Assembly: GCA_030549495.1 (NCBI GenBank)
Contig: JAUIRK010000960.1
Span: 124,001 to 188,000 of the forward strand
Source of the DNA: Nectonema munidae
Taxonomy: Eukaryota > Nematomorpha > Nectonematoida > Nectonematidae
Direction of reading: 5' to 3'
Length of the DNA stretch: 64,000 bases
The notes under the pieces are model-generated. The model saw only the letters and a program-made list of their open reading frames with translations, was not told the DNA's origin and searched no databases. Position numbers and translations under genes: made by a program. Below, in pieces: positions 45,645 through 58,468 of this stretch (the first letter of the stretch is position 1; every line of letters starts with the position of its first letter).

Positions 45645-45777
45645 CCCATTTAAGACCGAGCAAAGCAGACGATATCTAAAAAAAAAACGCAGACGATTTA
45701 TATTCAAATTCATTGAAAAAAGCAGACGAAGATGAAATTACTTATGTTCCAAAATAGGAACATTGGTCGTAAATGGG
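45645..45777. mobile_element. piggyBac-type MITE, TTAA-flanked, uninterrupted copy, 133 bp
   Basis: TTAA at 45641-45644 and 45778-45781. The ends CCCATTTAAGACCGA and TGGTCGTAAATGGG are inverted repeats. The interior has AAGCAGACGATATCT, ACGCAGACGATTTATATTCA and AAATTACTTATGTTCCAAAA. It is the empty-site counterpart of the nested copy at 50681-50935. Confidence 0.9.
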
Positions 45778-45784
45778 TTAAAAT

Positions 45785-46480
45785 GAGTGGGTTCATTGAG
45801 TAGATGGATAAAAAGATCTTTTTTAAATTTGGAGTAGAATGAGATATTTCTTAAGGATCTGGGTAAGGAGTTGAAAAGAAGAGATGACCACCAGGAGTAA
45901 AATATCTTTTTTCGTTTTTTATTTCTGGTTGTGACTGATGGGATAAAAAAAATTTCTTGAGTAGGTTTTAATCATATTTACCCAGTTGTTTTGTCATTTT
46001 TAGTTAGTTATATTGAATGATTTTAAAACAAATCGAAAATTACTTGCTTTAATTAATAATGCGAACTATTTTCTATCTATTGCTACAAAACTATACTAAT
46101 GTTAGTTTGCTTTCCTAACGCCGGTTCTCATTCCGAACAAAACTTAGGAACTTATTTTTGGAATTGAAAGAATGAGTTCTAGACGTTTCATATCCAGTTT
46201 GGACGCTTCGTATCAAAAATCGTGATCAAATTTTTTATACTAAACCCTCCCATTTTGGTTTTGAATGTCTAGGGTACGAATCTTCTACAGCTTAGGCTCT
46301 TTTCTTGAATTGTTCGTTTTTGTATATAGCTTTTGTTCCCAAGATTGAAAGGGAATGAGGCTAAATTTTTTTAAATTAACTCAAAAATTTTCAATTGCAT
46401 ACATTTTTTTTTATAAATAATAATTTTTTTGTTTATATATAAAAGCAATTCCTATGATGATTTGATGAAGTTATTGTCAT
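45785..46480. other. No recognised feature
   Basis: AT-rich intronic DNA without an ORF, RNA or element end that I can support. Confidence 0.45.
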
Positions 46481-46484
46481 CTAG

Positions 46485-47005
46485 AATCTAGATGATTATT
46501 ATTATGATTCTGATTCTGGTTCTCAAAATACGAGTTTGTTTCTGATTGTGATTAGTAAAAAAACATATTTGTAGATATTTACACGGAAGTTTAGCAGCTG
46601 TGGAAAGATGGATTGCTTTAGTTTCCAGTAGCTTCTGTGCTGATGCATGATTTGCTGAAATATGCAAATAGTTGTTTGTCGTAGCTTTTAAACTCAACGG
46701 GGCAGGTGTTCTAGATTTCTGGCTGTGAGAATTAGAAAATTTTTCCTCACCTGTTGTTTACACACTGTATGCGGATTTTCATCTAATTGTGTTGCCTCGA
46801 TAGGGAAGATACTGTGGAGCTCAATTCTTAATTTTTCACAAATACTAGCTGGGCTTCCAACGTATAAAAAAATCTTATTTTGTGCCTCTTTAAGTCTGAT
46901 TTTGATTCTGTTTCTGTTTTGGGTTTTTTTTAAATGCCTATAATTCTGATTGGGATTCTAGAAATTTCTAACACTCTGATTTTAATCAAAATTGAACCCT
47001 GCTCT
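46485..47005. mobile_element. Probable hAT remnant with GATTCTGATTCTG subterminal repeats
   Basis: Short ATTCTGATTCTGG-type repeats occur on the left (46505-46525), with ATTTTGATTCTGTTTCTG and related blocks on the right (46895-46960). The right side ends with the complement of CAGGGTTCAATTTTGATT at about 46982-47000, a hAT-style terminus. A matching left terminus is not visible. Small open frames inside are low-complexity. Confidence 0.5.
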
Positions 47006-47746
47006 ATGAAGAAGGCGCTAATGCTACGATAATAAAGGAAAAATGAAGATAAACTATGGGTAGATTCTAAAAACTCTCCTTCCATTTTTATTATTTATTG
47101 AAAGTGTACATTTTAAAATTTCACTATCCTACTATTTGCAGAAATGGAGAAAGAGTTTTTACAAGTTTTATTTTCATTTTTATTAACTTTAAGGCATATT
47201 TTATCCTTATTTTCCAGGCACCAGTTTTCAAGTTTGTTTTTTTAATCATTTTTATAAACTTGAAGACATATTGCATTCCTGTTTATCCTAAGTTTGTTTT
47301 ATCAAATAATCTTTAAACCAAAATACAAACACTATAACTAGTCAATATTCATGTCAATTTAAACGTATCAAATGATCAATAAATCTAAAGCTGCTTCCCT
47401 TAATTTAAACCACCTCTTTAAAATACATAACAGTATACCTACTTTTCTGATACATATAACGAATTTGTATTCACATGAATTTACTTTTAAGTTAATACCT
47501 TGCTTTAAATGTATCCTTTTTTCAAGGTTATATATATTATATATATGTGTATAAATATCGTTAAAGCAAATTATTAATGCGCCTCCCTTAATCGTTCTAC
47601 AAATGCGCAAGAAAGAATTTGGTATTTGATTTAATTTTGATCGATTTGTAGCTATGATTATCCCATTTAAGCCAAAAAATCTTCAAAGTTGATGTTGCAT
47701 ATTATAATTTTTTTGTCAAAATTGCAAAATTATATATATAGGTGGA

Positions 47747-48119
47747 ATCAGAGCCCGCCCTACCTATTAAATTTTAGGGCAAAAGCCCCCCCCCCCTCCA
47801 ACTATTTCTCAAGCCCCCAGCTAATTTTCAAGCTCCCCTAAAAAAATTTTCGTTACCCTAAAAAAATATGACAAACATCTAGCATTCGTGATAATTTCTT
47901 TCACGAAAATGTCATCTGTATAGATATTTTCTATACAGATCAAACAAATTAATGTTAATTTGTTAGTGTTTAATGTGTATTTAAATGTATATGGCTTGAC
48001 AAATACATCATATGTTTTCTTTTCGCCTTGAAGCAGATTTATCTTATAGTTCAAAAATTAGCGCTGAATGAAGCCCCCCTCCCCCCCCCCCCGCTAAAAT
48101 TTTTGCTTAGCGCGGGCAC
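47747..48119. mobile_element. hAT-type MITE, 373 bp, TSD TAGGTGGA
   Basis: A perfect 8-bp duplication TAGGTGGA lies at 47739-47746 and 48120-48127. The ends AGAGCCCGCCCTA and, complemented, GTGCCCGCGCTAA are imperfect inverted repeats. C-runs (47787-47798 and 48076-48092) lie just inside both ends. Confidence 0.75.
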
Positions 48120-48129
48120 TAGGTGGACT

Positions 48130-49618
48130 CATTAATGTTAAAAAATTATATATATATCATTACAAATTCAGGTGATTTTCAAATTTAAGTTAACTGTTTT
48201 CAAGTTTTAAGAGTATTTTATCTTTAGACGTTTTTTACGAGAATTAATTTTTAGTTTGCATTTTTTAATTTTTTTTTGAACTCTAAAAATTTGTAAAAGA
48301 TGTGTACTCTTCTCTCAACAAAAAATCAAATATTTTCAAACTTAATAAAAAATTAGTTTTCTAGTCTAACCTAAAAATAAAATACTCTTAAAACTTGAAA
48401 AAATTTCACTTGAACTTGAAAAGATTTCACTTAAATTTGAAAACATTTCACTTGAACTTGTAATGCTATAAATGTAGTTGCAGTCTCAAAAATTACAAAT
48501 AAATGGTGGCTGAATCGGAGTCGCCAAATATTTTCCCTACTCATAACAACATGAACAAATTTTTTTATTTTCAAATAAATATAGGCATTCACAGATATTG
48601 CTATATTTTGGCTTTTTCAATGACACTTAAAAAATTCAAAGCTTTTTTTGTCTTTTTCTGGTGGAAGAACACAATCATTTCAACGCGTCGTATACTTAGG
48701 CATATTTGACAAATTGTTTTTTCAATTTTTAAAGTCCTAAACCTTAGAGATATTGTATAGAAATTTTCTGGAAAAATCTTCATAACATTTTTTATGACAA
48801 AATAATCCAAAAATAGCTCACCTTTTTTAATTTGAAGTACACATACTTTGTTTTGAAGGAATCGGTTCACATGAGAATAAAATTTCTTGAAAAAAAATTG
48901 AGTTGAAACCCATTCTTATCGACGATGTAATAAATTTGATGAGTGCATATTAAAAACAGATTAACGCGTTTCCTCTATGAATAATATATAAAAAATAATT
49001 TTTATTCCGATACGATTTTTTACCTTACGAAAAAAAGTGAAGTCTGAAATACGAAATTTCTTTTCGAACCGTAACGTAGGCGGCCATCATCGCTGTACAG
49101 ACAACAAACGCCCTCATTGCATACCCCCCATGACGTATAAATTAATTCATGCTTGCGTTGTTTGGTTTAACTAGTGTTCAACCTCATGCCCAAAACATTA
49201 ATTTTCAGTCATTTTCTATGATTCCTATAAGTTTAAAGTTAATCACGGTTTAGATTTTTACTTTGTCTTATACGTTGTTTTCTTGTGTGAAAGACATACT
49301 TTATTATTTATATCCGCTTTCCATTTTCCAAAAAAAGAAAATTATACATAGCATTTACAGTTTGTTATGAATATAATTTGATTGATGATGATTTGTTTTT
49401 ACCAAAAAAAATTCAACGCGTCAGCCTATCTTTTTTATTATACACAAAGTATATGTTTTTCTTCATTGAATTTCTTGAGCTTATACATTTTCCAAGTTAA
49501 CAAAAAGGTCAATTTATGCAGTTGGTAGTTTAAATAAAATAAAAATTTTAAAACGGAAAGTTGGTATATTTAAAATTGAAGAAATTGAATTGAAGAACGA
49601 ACCAAAAATCAAATTTTA
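48130..49618. other. Intronic AT-rich DNA, no recognised gene
   Basis: Three loosely repeated 'aaaatttcacttgaacttga' units lie at about 48397-48460. Nothing else stands out. Confidence 0.45.
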
Positions 49619-49628
49619 GATTGATTGA

Positions 49629-49774
49629 GGTAAAGGTACCGTAGGGTGTCTTAATCGAGAAGGCACAATTGCCCCGCTTCTATCGAACTATGGAGAAAGA
49701 AGACTTGATGCTCGATCGAACCCAAAACCTTGAGTTATCGAAACCCAGTATCTAACCAACCTTATTCACGCCCC
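49629..49774 (-). mobile_element. tRNA-derived SINE, copy 2, TSD GATTGATTGA
   Basis: Minus orientation. From the right end inward, the complement has an A-box-like GGTTGGTTAGATACTGGG and a B box GGGTTCGATCGA. The body ends in a GGTACCTTTACC-type tail. Perfect 10-bp flanking duplications (49619-49628 and 49775-49784) fit LINE-driven insertion. Same family as 14155-14300 and 58860-59004. Confidence 0.82.
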
Positions 49775-50123
49775 GATTGATTGAATTTATTGAAAACAAT
49801 GTAAAGATTAAGTAATAAAATGTTTAAAAACTACAAGGGTTATCTTGCAATCAGAGAAGGCTTTACTATCCATATAGTAGTTGTCATCTAAACTCTGTCT
49901 ATCATGAGTACTAGAGATATAATTATTTCTATGTTGAAGAATCACTGCACATTGCTAAGAGAGCATTTGAATCACTGTTTAGTGAAATATGATTTTACTA
50001 GTTCTTCATATTGAAAGTTTGTAAATTAACTAGATTTTTTTATGAGTGAATAAGCGGTAGTTTTTCAAGTCGATTGCTTGCTACATTAAAAACTTGTCCT
50101 ATTGTTTCAGTTAGGGATGTACC

Positions 50124-50279
50124 CAGTAGTGGGATTCAAATTTTTTGTTAGCCGGTTCTATTAGAAAAAAGTCAAACTTGTCAGCAAATAAACTGATTAA
50201 TTTTGATTATTTCCCAATCAACAAAATTCCGTGAGACAGTTCTAACGAACCTGTGCGAACCGGCTGAATCCCACTACTG
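50124..50279. mobile_element. hAT-type MITE, 156 bp, TSD GATGTACC
   Basis: The ends CAGTAGTGGGATTCA and TGAATCCCACTACTG are perfect complements; inside are GTTAGCCGGTTCTA and GAACCGGCTGAATC. A perfect 8-bp duplication GATGTACC lies at 50116-50123 and 50280-50287. It sits in the left terminus of the older hAT element. Confidence 0.92.
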
Positions 50280-50680
50280 GATGTACCGGATAACTCGACA
50301 ATATCCTGTTGTGCGGATATCTTAAGCTTGGTATTATTTTAAATTTTACCAAACATTATTCAATGTTAATTAACTTACAAATAAAAAATGTGGTACATTT
50401 TTTTCTAAATAAATTCATTTTAAATTTTCATTTTTAAGACTTTTTACTGTTTCACAAGTGACAAAATATTTAAAATAAATTTTAAAAATATTTCAAAATA
50501 AAATACCGTTAAAATTTAAAAATCAAACTTTGACAATTTTAATGTTGTTTTTTAAATTGATTTATAAAATAGTATTTTTTATCCTCTTGTTTAAAATAAT
50601 TGTATTTGCTGAGTAAAATTTTAAGGAATAGAAACAGAATTACAAAAAATCCCAAAAAAAAAACAAATTCCCTGCTTTAG

Positions 50681-50935
50681 CCCATTTAACCCTTTCGTGA
50701 CCAGTGTATCATATATGATACATAAACAATTTTACCTTCGTCTGCTTTTTCAAATTGTTTTGTATATGAATCTTCTGCTTTTTAATAAATATCGTCTGAT
50801 TTTTCTGGTCACGAAAGGGTTAAGACCAAGCAAAGCAGACGATATCTAAAAAAACGCAGACGATTTATATTCAGTCATTTAAAAAAGTAATGAAATTACT
50901 TATGTTCCAAAATATGAACATTGGTCGTAAATGGG
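50681..50935. mobile_element. piggyBac-type MITE (outer), split by a second MITE
   Basis: Same subfamily as 45645-45777: CCCATTTAA at the left, then after the inserted MITE GACCAAGCAAAGCAGACGAT, and TGGTCGTAAATGGG at the right. It is flanked on both sides by TTAG (50677-50680 and 50936-50939), so it may have used a TTAG site, or both flanks mutated alike. Confidence 0.88.
50690..50819. mobile_element. piggyBac-type MITE (inner), 130 bp, at a TTAA of the outer one
   Basis: CCCTTTCGTGACCAG and CTGGTCACGAAAGGG are perfect inverted ends. TTAA lies at 50686-50689 and 50820-50823. The outer copy without insertion (45645-45777) has a single TTAA at this place (CCATTTAAGACC), so the TTAA was duplicated on insertion, as piggyBac does. 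The interior has TCGTCTGCTTTTTCAAATTG and ATCTTCTGCTTTTTAATAAA. Confidence 0.92.
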
Positions 50936-51120
50936 TTAGTAAAAAATATGAACTCTAATTACAAAATTAAAAGGATAATAATTTCAAAAATAATCTGTAA
51001 TTTTTTCTAATTTGCAAGTTATAATAAAATCGTTAAATCAAATAATTATGAGCATTGTTTAATAATACCAGGCTGGCTATCCGGTAAATCTTATCGGATA
51101 TCCGAATCCGGTACATCTTG

Positions 51121-53757
51121 GTTTCAATCCTGATATTTTTGCCAAATACCATCAATATTTTGTAACTAAAAATCCTACTTTCAAAGAAATACTTTTGGAG
51201 TCTACAAAGTTTTGCCTTTCCTTTCGTATGAACAATATTTAGGTATGAACAATATTTATCAATTTATTTTTTCTATGTTATGTAATTTTATCTTCAAAAG
51301 TTATTTGTTTTTTTTTTCAAATTATAAATAATTACTTTAAATTTCCATTTTTGTGTTTTGAAAGCCTTATCACCACTACAACTCTTTCTTTCCATTTTAA
51401 ATATATATTTAGCCGCTAAAAGAAATAGATTTTAAAAGGACTCTACTACTTGTATTAGATAATCCTCAAAATAGGAATGCCTTTTCAATACTCTTTGTTA
51501 GATTTGGTGAGGTAATGAGGTTACTAAATTTTTTCTTATCATAATCTCTACTGCTAAACATAGGACTGATTTCAAAAAAATGAAAGTTTGGGAGCTGACT
51601 CTTACACGTGTAATGTCGGGTAATAAAGATGGTGTGTCTTCCTTCTTGTTCCACAAGCAAGCAATGTGGAATGCAGAATGTTATTTCAGCGTTGCACAAT
51701 ACACACCATAAGAGTGATAAACGTAGTCGCGTGTGTGAATATTATTTTACTCTAATCACTTTTCTTTTATCATATAATGTTTGCTTAGGACGCGTGCTTA
51801 TGTTGTAATAAAAAATCGGTATTCCTTTGTGTCTTCTAATAGGATTTTTTGTTTTCTTCTTTTTCTGCATGTCTTCTTAGGGTCGACCAAACGGTGGTCG
51901 TTGACGGGTGTATCCTGCGAGAAAATATTTTCTGAGAGGTTTAGTGTGCGTTTCAATATAATAATGCGAAAATCTGTAGGTTGGGTGCGGGTTGAGTTTC
52001 TATACTCGCGGATTTTCATTATCCACATTGAGCGTTTGAACTCTGAATATAACAAAGGCCGCACGCTGTTAATCTTTCAGTGTATTCCAATTATGGAATC
52101 AATTTTTCTATTTGGCTTACAACGACACTTTCAATTATACCACTACAATTAGATATCTGTTTTTTTGGTTCTTGTTGAAAAATCCGAGTCCACAAAATGC
52201 CTTTTGAATAAAATTCGTGATGGATATAATTTATCCCTATATTAAAATGGGAGGTAGGACATATTTAGATTGGTATTATAGTTATCTGTTTGTTTTATTA
52301 TTGAAATTCTAGTACATTCGTTTGTAGGCGAATCTGTGTGGACAAATGTGTTCTGGGCGCGCACGGCCCTAGTATGAACACAAACAATAGTTTTGATGAT
52401 GATATATTCTGTGAAGTGAATACATAAGTTTAATATATTTTTTGCACCCCAAAAAAAGTACAACTTTATTTGAAATTTGTTCCAAAAATATGGGTCAACA
52501 GACGCATCCGAAGGGACAGTATTGAATCGTGTTTATTTTGCTTGATCGATGTATAACCTTGACCTATTTCTTAACATGGTGTTTAAACTGCACTCAAAAA
52601 ATTCTTGAATATAAAAAAACTTGTGGCTTTAAATTGTATAAGGTTTTTTTAAGCAGAGCTGCATCAGTGTCTCCAATAAGTAAGTTCTCATAATTAAGTA
52701 TCTCATAATTAAGTTAATCCTACATTAATAAAACAGATTTATGTGTGAGAGAATTTAATTCACTTTTAGAGAATATTTCTTTTTTTTGGCCCTATTTTTT
52801 TACACCATCTTTAATTTGCTCAAGTCACAAAAATAGCTAAAAATACTTTTTTTTGATAAAATTATTCACTTCCAAACTTTTTTATCTGTGTTATACCAAG
52901 GTAAATGCATGAGAACACTCTGGGGTACTTTTAATGGTTGCGTAGTCGGGAGTCGATGGAGTGCAAAATTTTGAAGGGATAGGAGTCTCAGTCTGTAGAT
53001 CAGAGTTGAATTTTTTTAGTATTTTAGATAATGGGAAAAAAATCTTTTGGGTTTCCTATCTGTTTTAGGACACTTGTTATAATTTTTGCATTTATTAGAA
53101 ATTTTTTAAATCTAAAAGCAAAATTAATTGCGTATGTACATTGTACATTTTATATAGCAAGCAGTCTTAAATCTGATGAAAATTGTTACCTTTTTTCTCT
53201 TAAGACTTAATTTTAACCTTTTGAGGACTAGAATGAAGAAAGACTTATCGTGTGCATTTTAATCGGAATAAATAACGGTAAAATTATTTTTAAATATAAA
53301 AATGTCATTTTATTTTCTAACTTCGAAAGTATCTATTTTCCTACTCATTTTAATTATCTTGTTGCCTCTGAATTCTCATAATCTTTTTTGTCTTATAGAA
53401 ATGCGAATGTGCCATTTGAAACCGACAAATGTGAATCTCCACCTCCCTCAAACAATTCATTTTTCTCATCCTTGTCTTTTGACTTTTCTTCACCTTTTAA
53501 TCCTACTTCTAGTTCACGTAACGTTATCATTTTTATCTTTGAATGTGCATACTAATGTAACAAGAATGTATCACAATTTGTGTATGCTTCACTTTGTAAA
53601 AAGACATGGCGTTCCCTACAAAGTAAAACATGTACTATTGCCTTTCTTCACTGCGAAAACACACTATGAGGATCCTGTTTTGAAATATAAACTAAAAAGT
53701 TTTAATACATATTTTACATTGTACAGGATTTGAACCCAAGATCTTTCAGTATCAATG
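51121..53757. other. Intronic DNA, no supported gene
   Basis: Open frames at 51781-52152 (plus), 51798-52064 (minus) and 53302-53733 (plus) show no domain, and overlapping frames on both strands argue against coding. A one-ended TTAACCTTTTGAGGACTAG (about 53212) is a possible MITE relic. Otherwise AT-rich. Confidence 0.45.
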
Positions 53758-53758
53758 T

Positions 53759-54226
<468 letters not shown>

Positions 54227-54440
54227 TTTTTCGATGGAAAAAAGGTACCTTATGAAGTGAGAAACTGATCATTGAAGTTTCAGTAATGAACAAACTTTCA
54301 AACAGTTGACTGTTTAGGTTGTCTCAATGTGTAATAAGTGAAATTGATTTTTGAGATATCTCTCAAGCTTAGCCCTTTCAGTTGAAAATTTTCACCATTT
54401 TTTTGCAGATGACCAAATGGGTTGAAAGAGTGAGATCTCG

Positions 54441-54730
54441 CAGTGGCGGATACAGAAATTTCTTATAGGGTGGGGAGGGTGGCGAAATCTATTAAAAAAA
54501 ATCTAAGTTAAAAGTCTTCAGAGAATACGACAGCTGTATTATGTCTTTTAAAATCATTAATTACCTATGTTTTCATATTTTTAACATCATTTTGCCATGA
54601 ATAAATTGCAAAAAATTATTTTTATACATGTAAGTGTATACATTAGTAAGGGTAATTTTCGAAACCATTTTTCATAGGGGGGGGGGGGGGGCTCTAGGCC
54701 CATGAGGCCCGCCCCTTGGATCCGCCGCTG
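54441..54730. mobile_element. hAT-type MITE, 290 bp, TSD AGATCTCG/AGATCTTG
   Basis: The ends CAGTGGCGGATACAG and, complemented, CAGCGGCGGATCCAA. The 8-bp flanks (54433-54440 and 54731-54738) differ at one base. A G-run lies near 54677. Same family as 45270-45451. Confidence 0.85.
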
Positions 54731-54738
54731 AGATCTTG

Positions 54739-55566
54739 ATCCAATTCTTCTTGATTCAATTCGCGATCATGAAAACCATTGTTATAGAAGTATATTCTTT
54801 TCCTGAAGGGCAATACCACCAACTAAAAATGCAAAACTTTCATAGTGTGTCCATATTTTTCATACCTATATTTTTGTATCAAGTTTTCGCCCTTTTTAAG
54901 TGTTATTAAAAACTTAAATGTTGCAAAATTAATACCCGTTCAATTTTCGTTTGTGCTAGAACTTTAACATAACATCACCCCCTCCTTTATTTAAAAAAAC
55001 ATCATGCTGAATGTTAATCACTTTATACCAAGATTTACTAATATTAATTATAATTTTTTAAGTTTACTACTTTTTCCACTAAAATGATATATAATTACTA
55101 TGAAAAATTTTGGGATAAGGTTGTTTTATTTATTTTTGAAGAAAAGACTTAAATTTAGGTTTTAAAGTGGATGCACAACACAAATCACTGCTAACTTCTA
55201 ACCGATTTAGTTGCTTGGTTTTTATCGAAATAAGTTTTGGAAATCCTGACCCCAAACATATGTAGTTGAAAAGGAATCTCATTTTTCACATAATAAATAT
55301 TTTAGTAATAATATTTTTAATGTTCAAGTAATTATTTTCAATACAAAGATATATTTAAAAACTTTTTAACCTGAAAATTATTACATTAACCAATTTTTCA
55401 AATTTCCAATAAAATTCAATAGGGATTAGTCAAAATTGTATGCTTTGTTTGAACTAAAAAATGGACTTTAACTTCAATGTGTTTTTTTTATCTTCAATAC
55501 TCTGAAAAAAATTATCTCTTTATTTATTTTGCATCTTTTTCCATTTTACCTACGCCCTAGGGGGAA
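54739..55566. other. Intronic AT-rich DNA, no recognised feature
   Basis: No open frame, repeat boundary or RNA gene that I can support. Confidence 0.45.
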
Positions 55567-55574
55567 CTCCCTAC

Positions 55575-56937
55575 TAGTGATGGGACGATTAATCGGAATC
55601 GTATCGGAATATCGGAAATTTTCTCTAGCATCGGAAATCAAAATCGGAGTGGGAATATTTCAACTCGCTCCGATACCAAAACGATTCCAAGTTAATACGT
55701 TACATTGATTTCCTTTACTTAGGATTTTATTGTATAAATGATTTTACTACTTAGTGTGTAGAATCACTTGATTCGACAAAATTATTTAATTATAAAAAAA
55801 TTTAACATTTTTTTGTGTTAGGTGTGCATTATTATGTTTAAGCTACTTTTTTTGTAAATTTTGTGTTATAATTTTATATAAAAAAATTTCATGTACATTT
55901 TAAATGTTAAAACCGCATTTATCGAACTATGAGTAATTTGTCTAGTGCGGGACACACGCCCAACGCACAACCCACTCACTTAAATACATTAGTTCAAATA
56001 AATTTTACTTAAATAGTAAATTAAAACTAATTGTAAAATCTCATTGTGTAAGTCGGATGTGTCGATCATTCGCTTAAATCGAAGATGATACTGGTCCTCA
56101 TCGCATTTAAGAACTAATAACATTGTAGAAACTTTTCTTAACTCGAAGTTGGATAAGTTGAACATTCGCTTAAGTCGAGACACTAATGGAGGATAATGAG
56201 CGAAGCGTTGAATTCAATTTCAGTTTTGAAAAATGTTTTACTGAGATTAAAAAAAGAAAAATTCAAAATGAGAAAGAAAACAAGAAAAAGAAGTCATCAA
56301 TTTTACATATAACAACTACTCGAAAACTAGAGACTGAAATTACGAAATATTTAAAATATAAATTAATAGAAAAAAACTCAAGTCCGTTTGAATGGTGGAA
56401 AGCTAACAAAGAAGACCTTCCAATATTGGCGTTTTTTCAAAAAAGTATTTATGTGCTCCGCCTTCTTCAGTTGAAAGTGAAAGAGTTTTTAGTATTGGAG
56501 GAAATATTTATTCTCCTAAAAGAAATGCTTAGAAGCAAAAACGGGAGAAATGCTTATGTTTTTGCACTATAATTTAGGAAAGCTCCAATTTAATTACGAT
56601 TGATTCAAAAGATCTCTATGTAATATTAATAAAATTTTATTCTATCATTATAAGCTGAATATGCTTCTCACTGCTCAAAATTATGACTATAGTTTTTTTA
56701 ATTTTCAAAATTTAAACTCAAAATTTTCAAAAGTGGATTATTTATATAATTTTGCTTTCATATTGAGGATATTTATTCGCAAAAAGTTATAGAAATTAAT
56801 TAAAGTTCAAAATAATATTAAAAAGTTATTTCAAGTTGTAATATTTTAGAATCGGAATTGTATCGGGAATCGTATCGGGAACAGGTATATTAAGTAGAAT
56901 CGGAATCGTTATTAATTTTGGTATCGTCCCATCACTA
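55575..56937 (+). mobile_element. hAT element with transposase remnant, 1363 bp, TSD CTCCCTAC
   Basis: The ends TAGTGATGGGACGAT and ATCGTCCCATCACTA are perfect complements. Both subterminal regions repeat 'ggaatcgtatcgg'. A perfect 8-bp duplication CTCCCTAC lies at 55567-55574 and 56938-56945. It carries the last part of a hAT transposase, so it is a deleted derivative of an autonomous element. Confidence 0.95.
56186..56572 (+). pseudogene. hAT transposase C-terminal remnant
   Basis: A Lys-rich stretch (26-45) is followed by YLKYKLIEKNSSPFEWWKAN and KEDLPILAFFQKSIY, the start of the hAT dimerisation domain. Just after this a one-base frameshift occurs: in the next frame the expected LCAPPSSVESERVFSIGGNI continues and soon meets a stop. 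The stretch before residue ~55 and the whole DDE core are missing. Inactive. Confidence 0.85.
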
Positions 56938-57348
56938 CTCCCTACAGTTTAGGAACCTCTGTTCTAGAGCTACGCCATTACATAGTATGGATCTTTTTTC
57001 GAGAAGAGTAAGCTTCTCCTAAAATTCGTAATTCTTTTCGATTTTATTTTAATAAATGAAGTAAAGTTTATTGATTCAAACTGTGATTAGCATAAAGTTC
57101 TCATTTGCTCTATACTTGATAAAGAATAATGAATATATATATATGCTATATAAACTTGATGATATAAAAACTTTGTTTTTGATCTTAAACTTCTTTTCAA
57201 ACATTTCTTAATATTATAAAAAAAATTTATGATAGTGAGAGATATAAAAAGACTTTGTTTAATTTCCTTTGTTCCCGTATCCACAAGGATTTATATGGCG
57301 GGGCTTTTTTATTGGACTGTGGTGCGTTTGATGTCTGGCTGCCCTACC

Positions 57349-57356
57349 TGACGTCA
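57349..57356. promoter_or_regulatory. Perfect CRE palindrome TGACGTCA
   Basis: A CREB/ATF consensus site 435 bp upstream of the ATG at 57792, within a locally GC-richer patch (57290-57420) that also has an inverted CCAAT (ATTGG at 57311). It could belong to an internal promoter giving a product without the A20 finger. A single 8-mer can occur by chance. Confidence 0.3.
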
Positions 57357-57789
57357 ACCGAAGGCATTCGATTAGAGAATAAGAAATCCTATTTTAGGTA
57401 CTTCGTGAATCGAGCCCTAAATCTTTGAAATGATATCCTTGGTATCTATCCACATTTGCCTACTATGAGACGTATAAGTATTTGATTAAAAAAATTGTAA
57501 TCGTCAGTGCACTCGTATTTGTTCATTTTGTCGTTTAATCTTTCCTGTCATTTAGCAAACTTTATGAGTAAATAACATTTAAACATTCAGGTTTTGTTCA
57601 TATTAAACAGTATAACAATACTTACGCAAATGTTCTTCATGTCTCCAATATATTTTTTGTTTAACTGTATGTACGGGGACGTATTCAGAATTTTTAAGGC
57701 CTGATTTATTTGTATGATTTGAAAAGTATATGCCGTATACAATATGTTTATTTTTATACTTTAACCTAATATTTTTCATTCGGATATAG

Positions 57790-58113
57790 AAATGTCTGCT
57801 TCTCCTCGTAACAGCAATGACAAAGACGTTAGAGTGTTTGAATCAAACATCATAAATAGCATCTATTCAAATAAACAAACATTTGAAGTGTTGTTATCTC
57901 TTTCCTTTTTCTTGTCGGAACATTTTACGCTGAAAAAACGCGCCGTCGCAGCAGGTAAAGAAATTACCAAAATCCTTGACTCCTTCATCTCCACATTCAA
58001 AGTGAGAATAAGTTCCACGAATTCCGAAAATTTTATCCATGTTGCTTCCAACCTAATCATTGACTTTTTTCACACAACCTTCACTAAGTTAAAGAACTCA
58101 AATGTCTTTTCTG
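57790..58113 (+). CDS. Rabex-5-like gene, exon with helical bundle before Vps9
   Basis: The open frame 57792-58136 contains GKEITKILDSFISTFKVRIS and FIHVASNLIIDFFHTTFTKL, which line up with the human Rabex-5 helical bundle (GQEIYKQTKLFLEGM and CAQDFYHNVAERM). The acceptor AG lies at 57788-57789 and the donor TCTG|GTATGA has its GT at 58114. The phase left by the donor (one base) fits the next exon exactly. The helical bundle packs against the Vps9 core in the Rab5 exchange factor. If the upstream AG is chance, ATG 57792 (MSASPRNSN) is the protein start instead. Divergence from vertebrates is strong; the assignment rests mainly on the join with the next exon. Confidence 0.7.
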
Positions 58114-58468
58114 GTATGATTTTTCTTTCAAGTTAGTCTTTATTTCTAATTTATTACAAATAAGTGTAATACATAAAAACTTGATATAGAAAGGCGATTT
58201 CAAAAATTCATCATCATTCATTTAATATCTGCAAATTTTGCTTCTAAATTTTTAACCCCTATCCCCACCATACTCCTTTATTTTGTAGTGTCAGGTCAAA
58301 TTTACTTTATAGGTTTGCAATTTTCAATTTCTTTTATACATACATACATAATTATAAATGGGAAAATAGTATTATCCTTCAACTATGAACTGCTTACTCG
58401 CTTTTCATATGTGACAATTTAAGCAATTTGCAATACTTTTTAAAATTTATGTGATTTAATTTTGACAG

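Larger units (their letters stand above)
50112..51120. mobile_element. Diverged hAT-type element with nested insertions
   Basis: The left end TAGGGATGTACC(GGATAAC) is completed after removal of the nested MITE at 50124-50279. The right side has CGGATATCCGAATCCGGTAC at about 51094-51115. The TAGGGATGTACCGGATA form is a familiar hAT terminus. The last right-hand bases have drifted, so the duplication is not certain. It contains the MITEs at 50124-50279 and 50681-50935. Confidence 0.5.

Noticed and set aside
51781-52152. 123-residue ORF and overlapping minus-strand 88-residue ORF
   Set aside because: No domain or family motif, and overlapping open frames on opposite strands in intronic DNA are best explained by chance.
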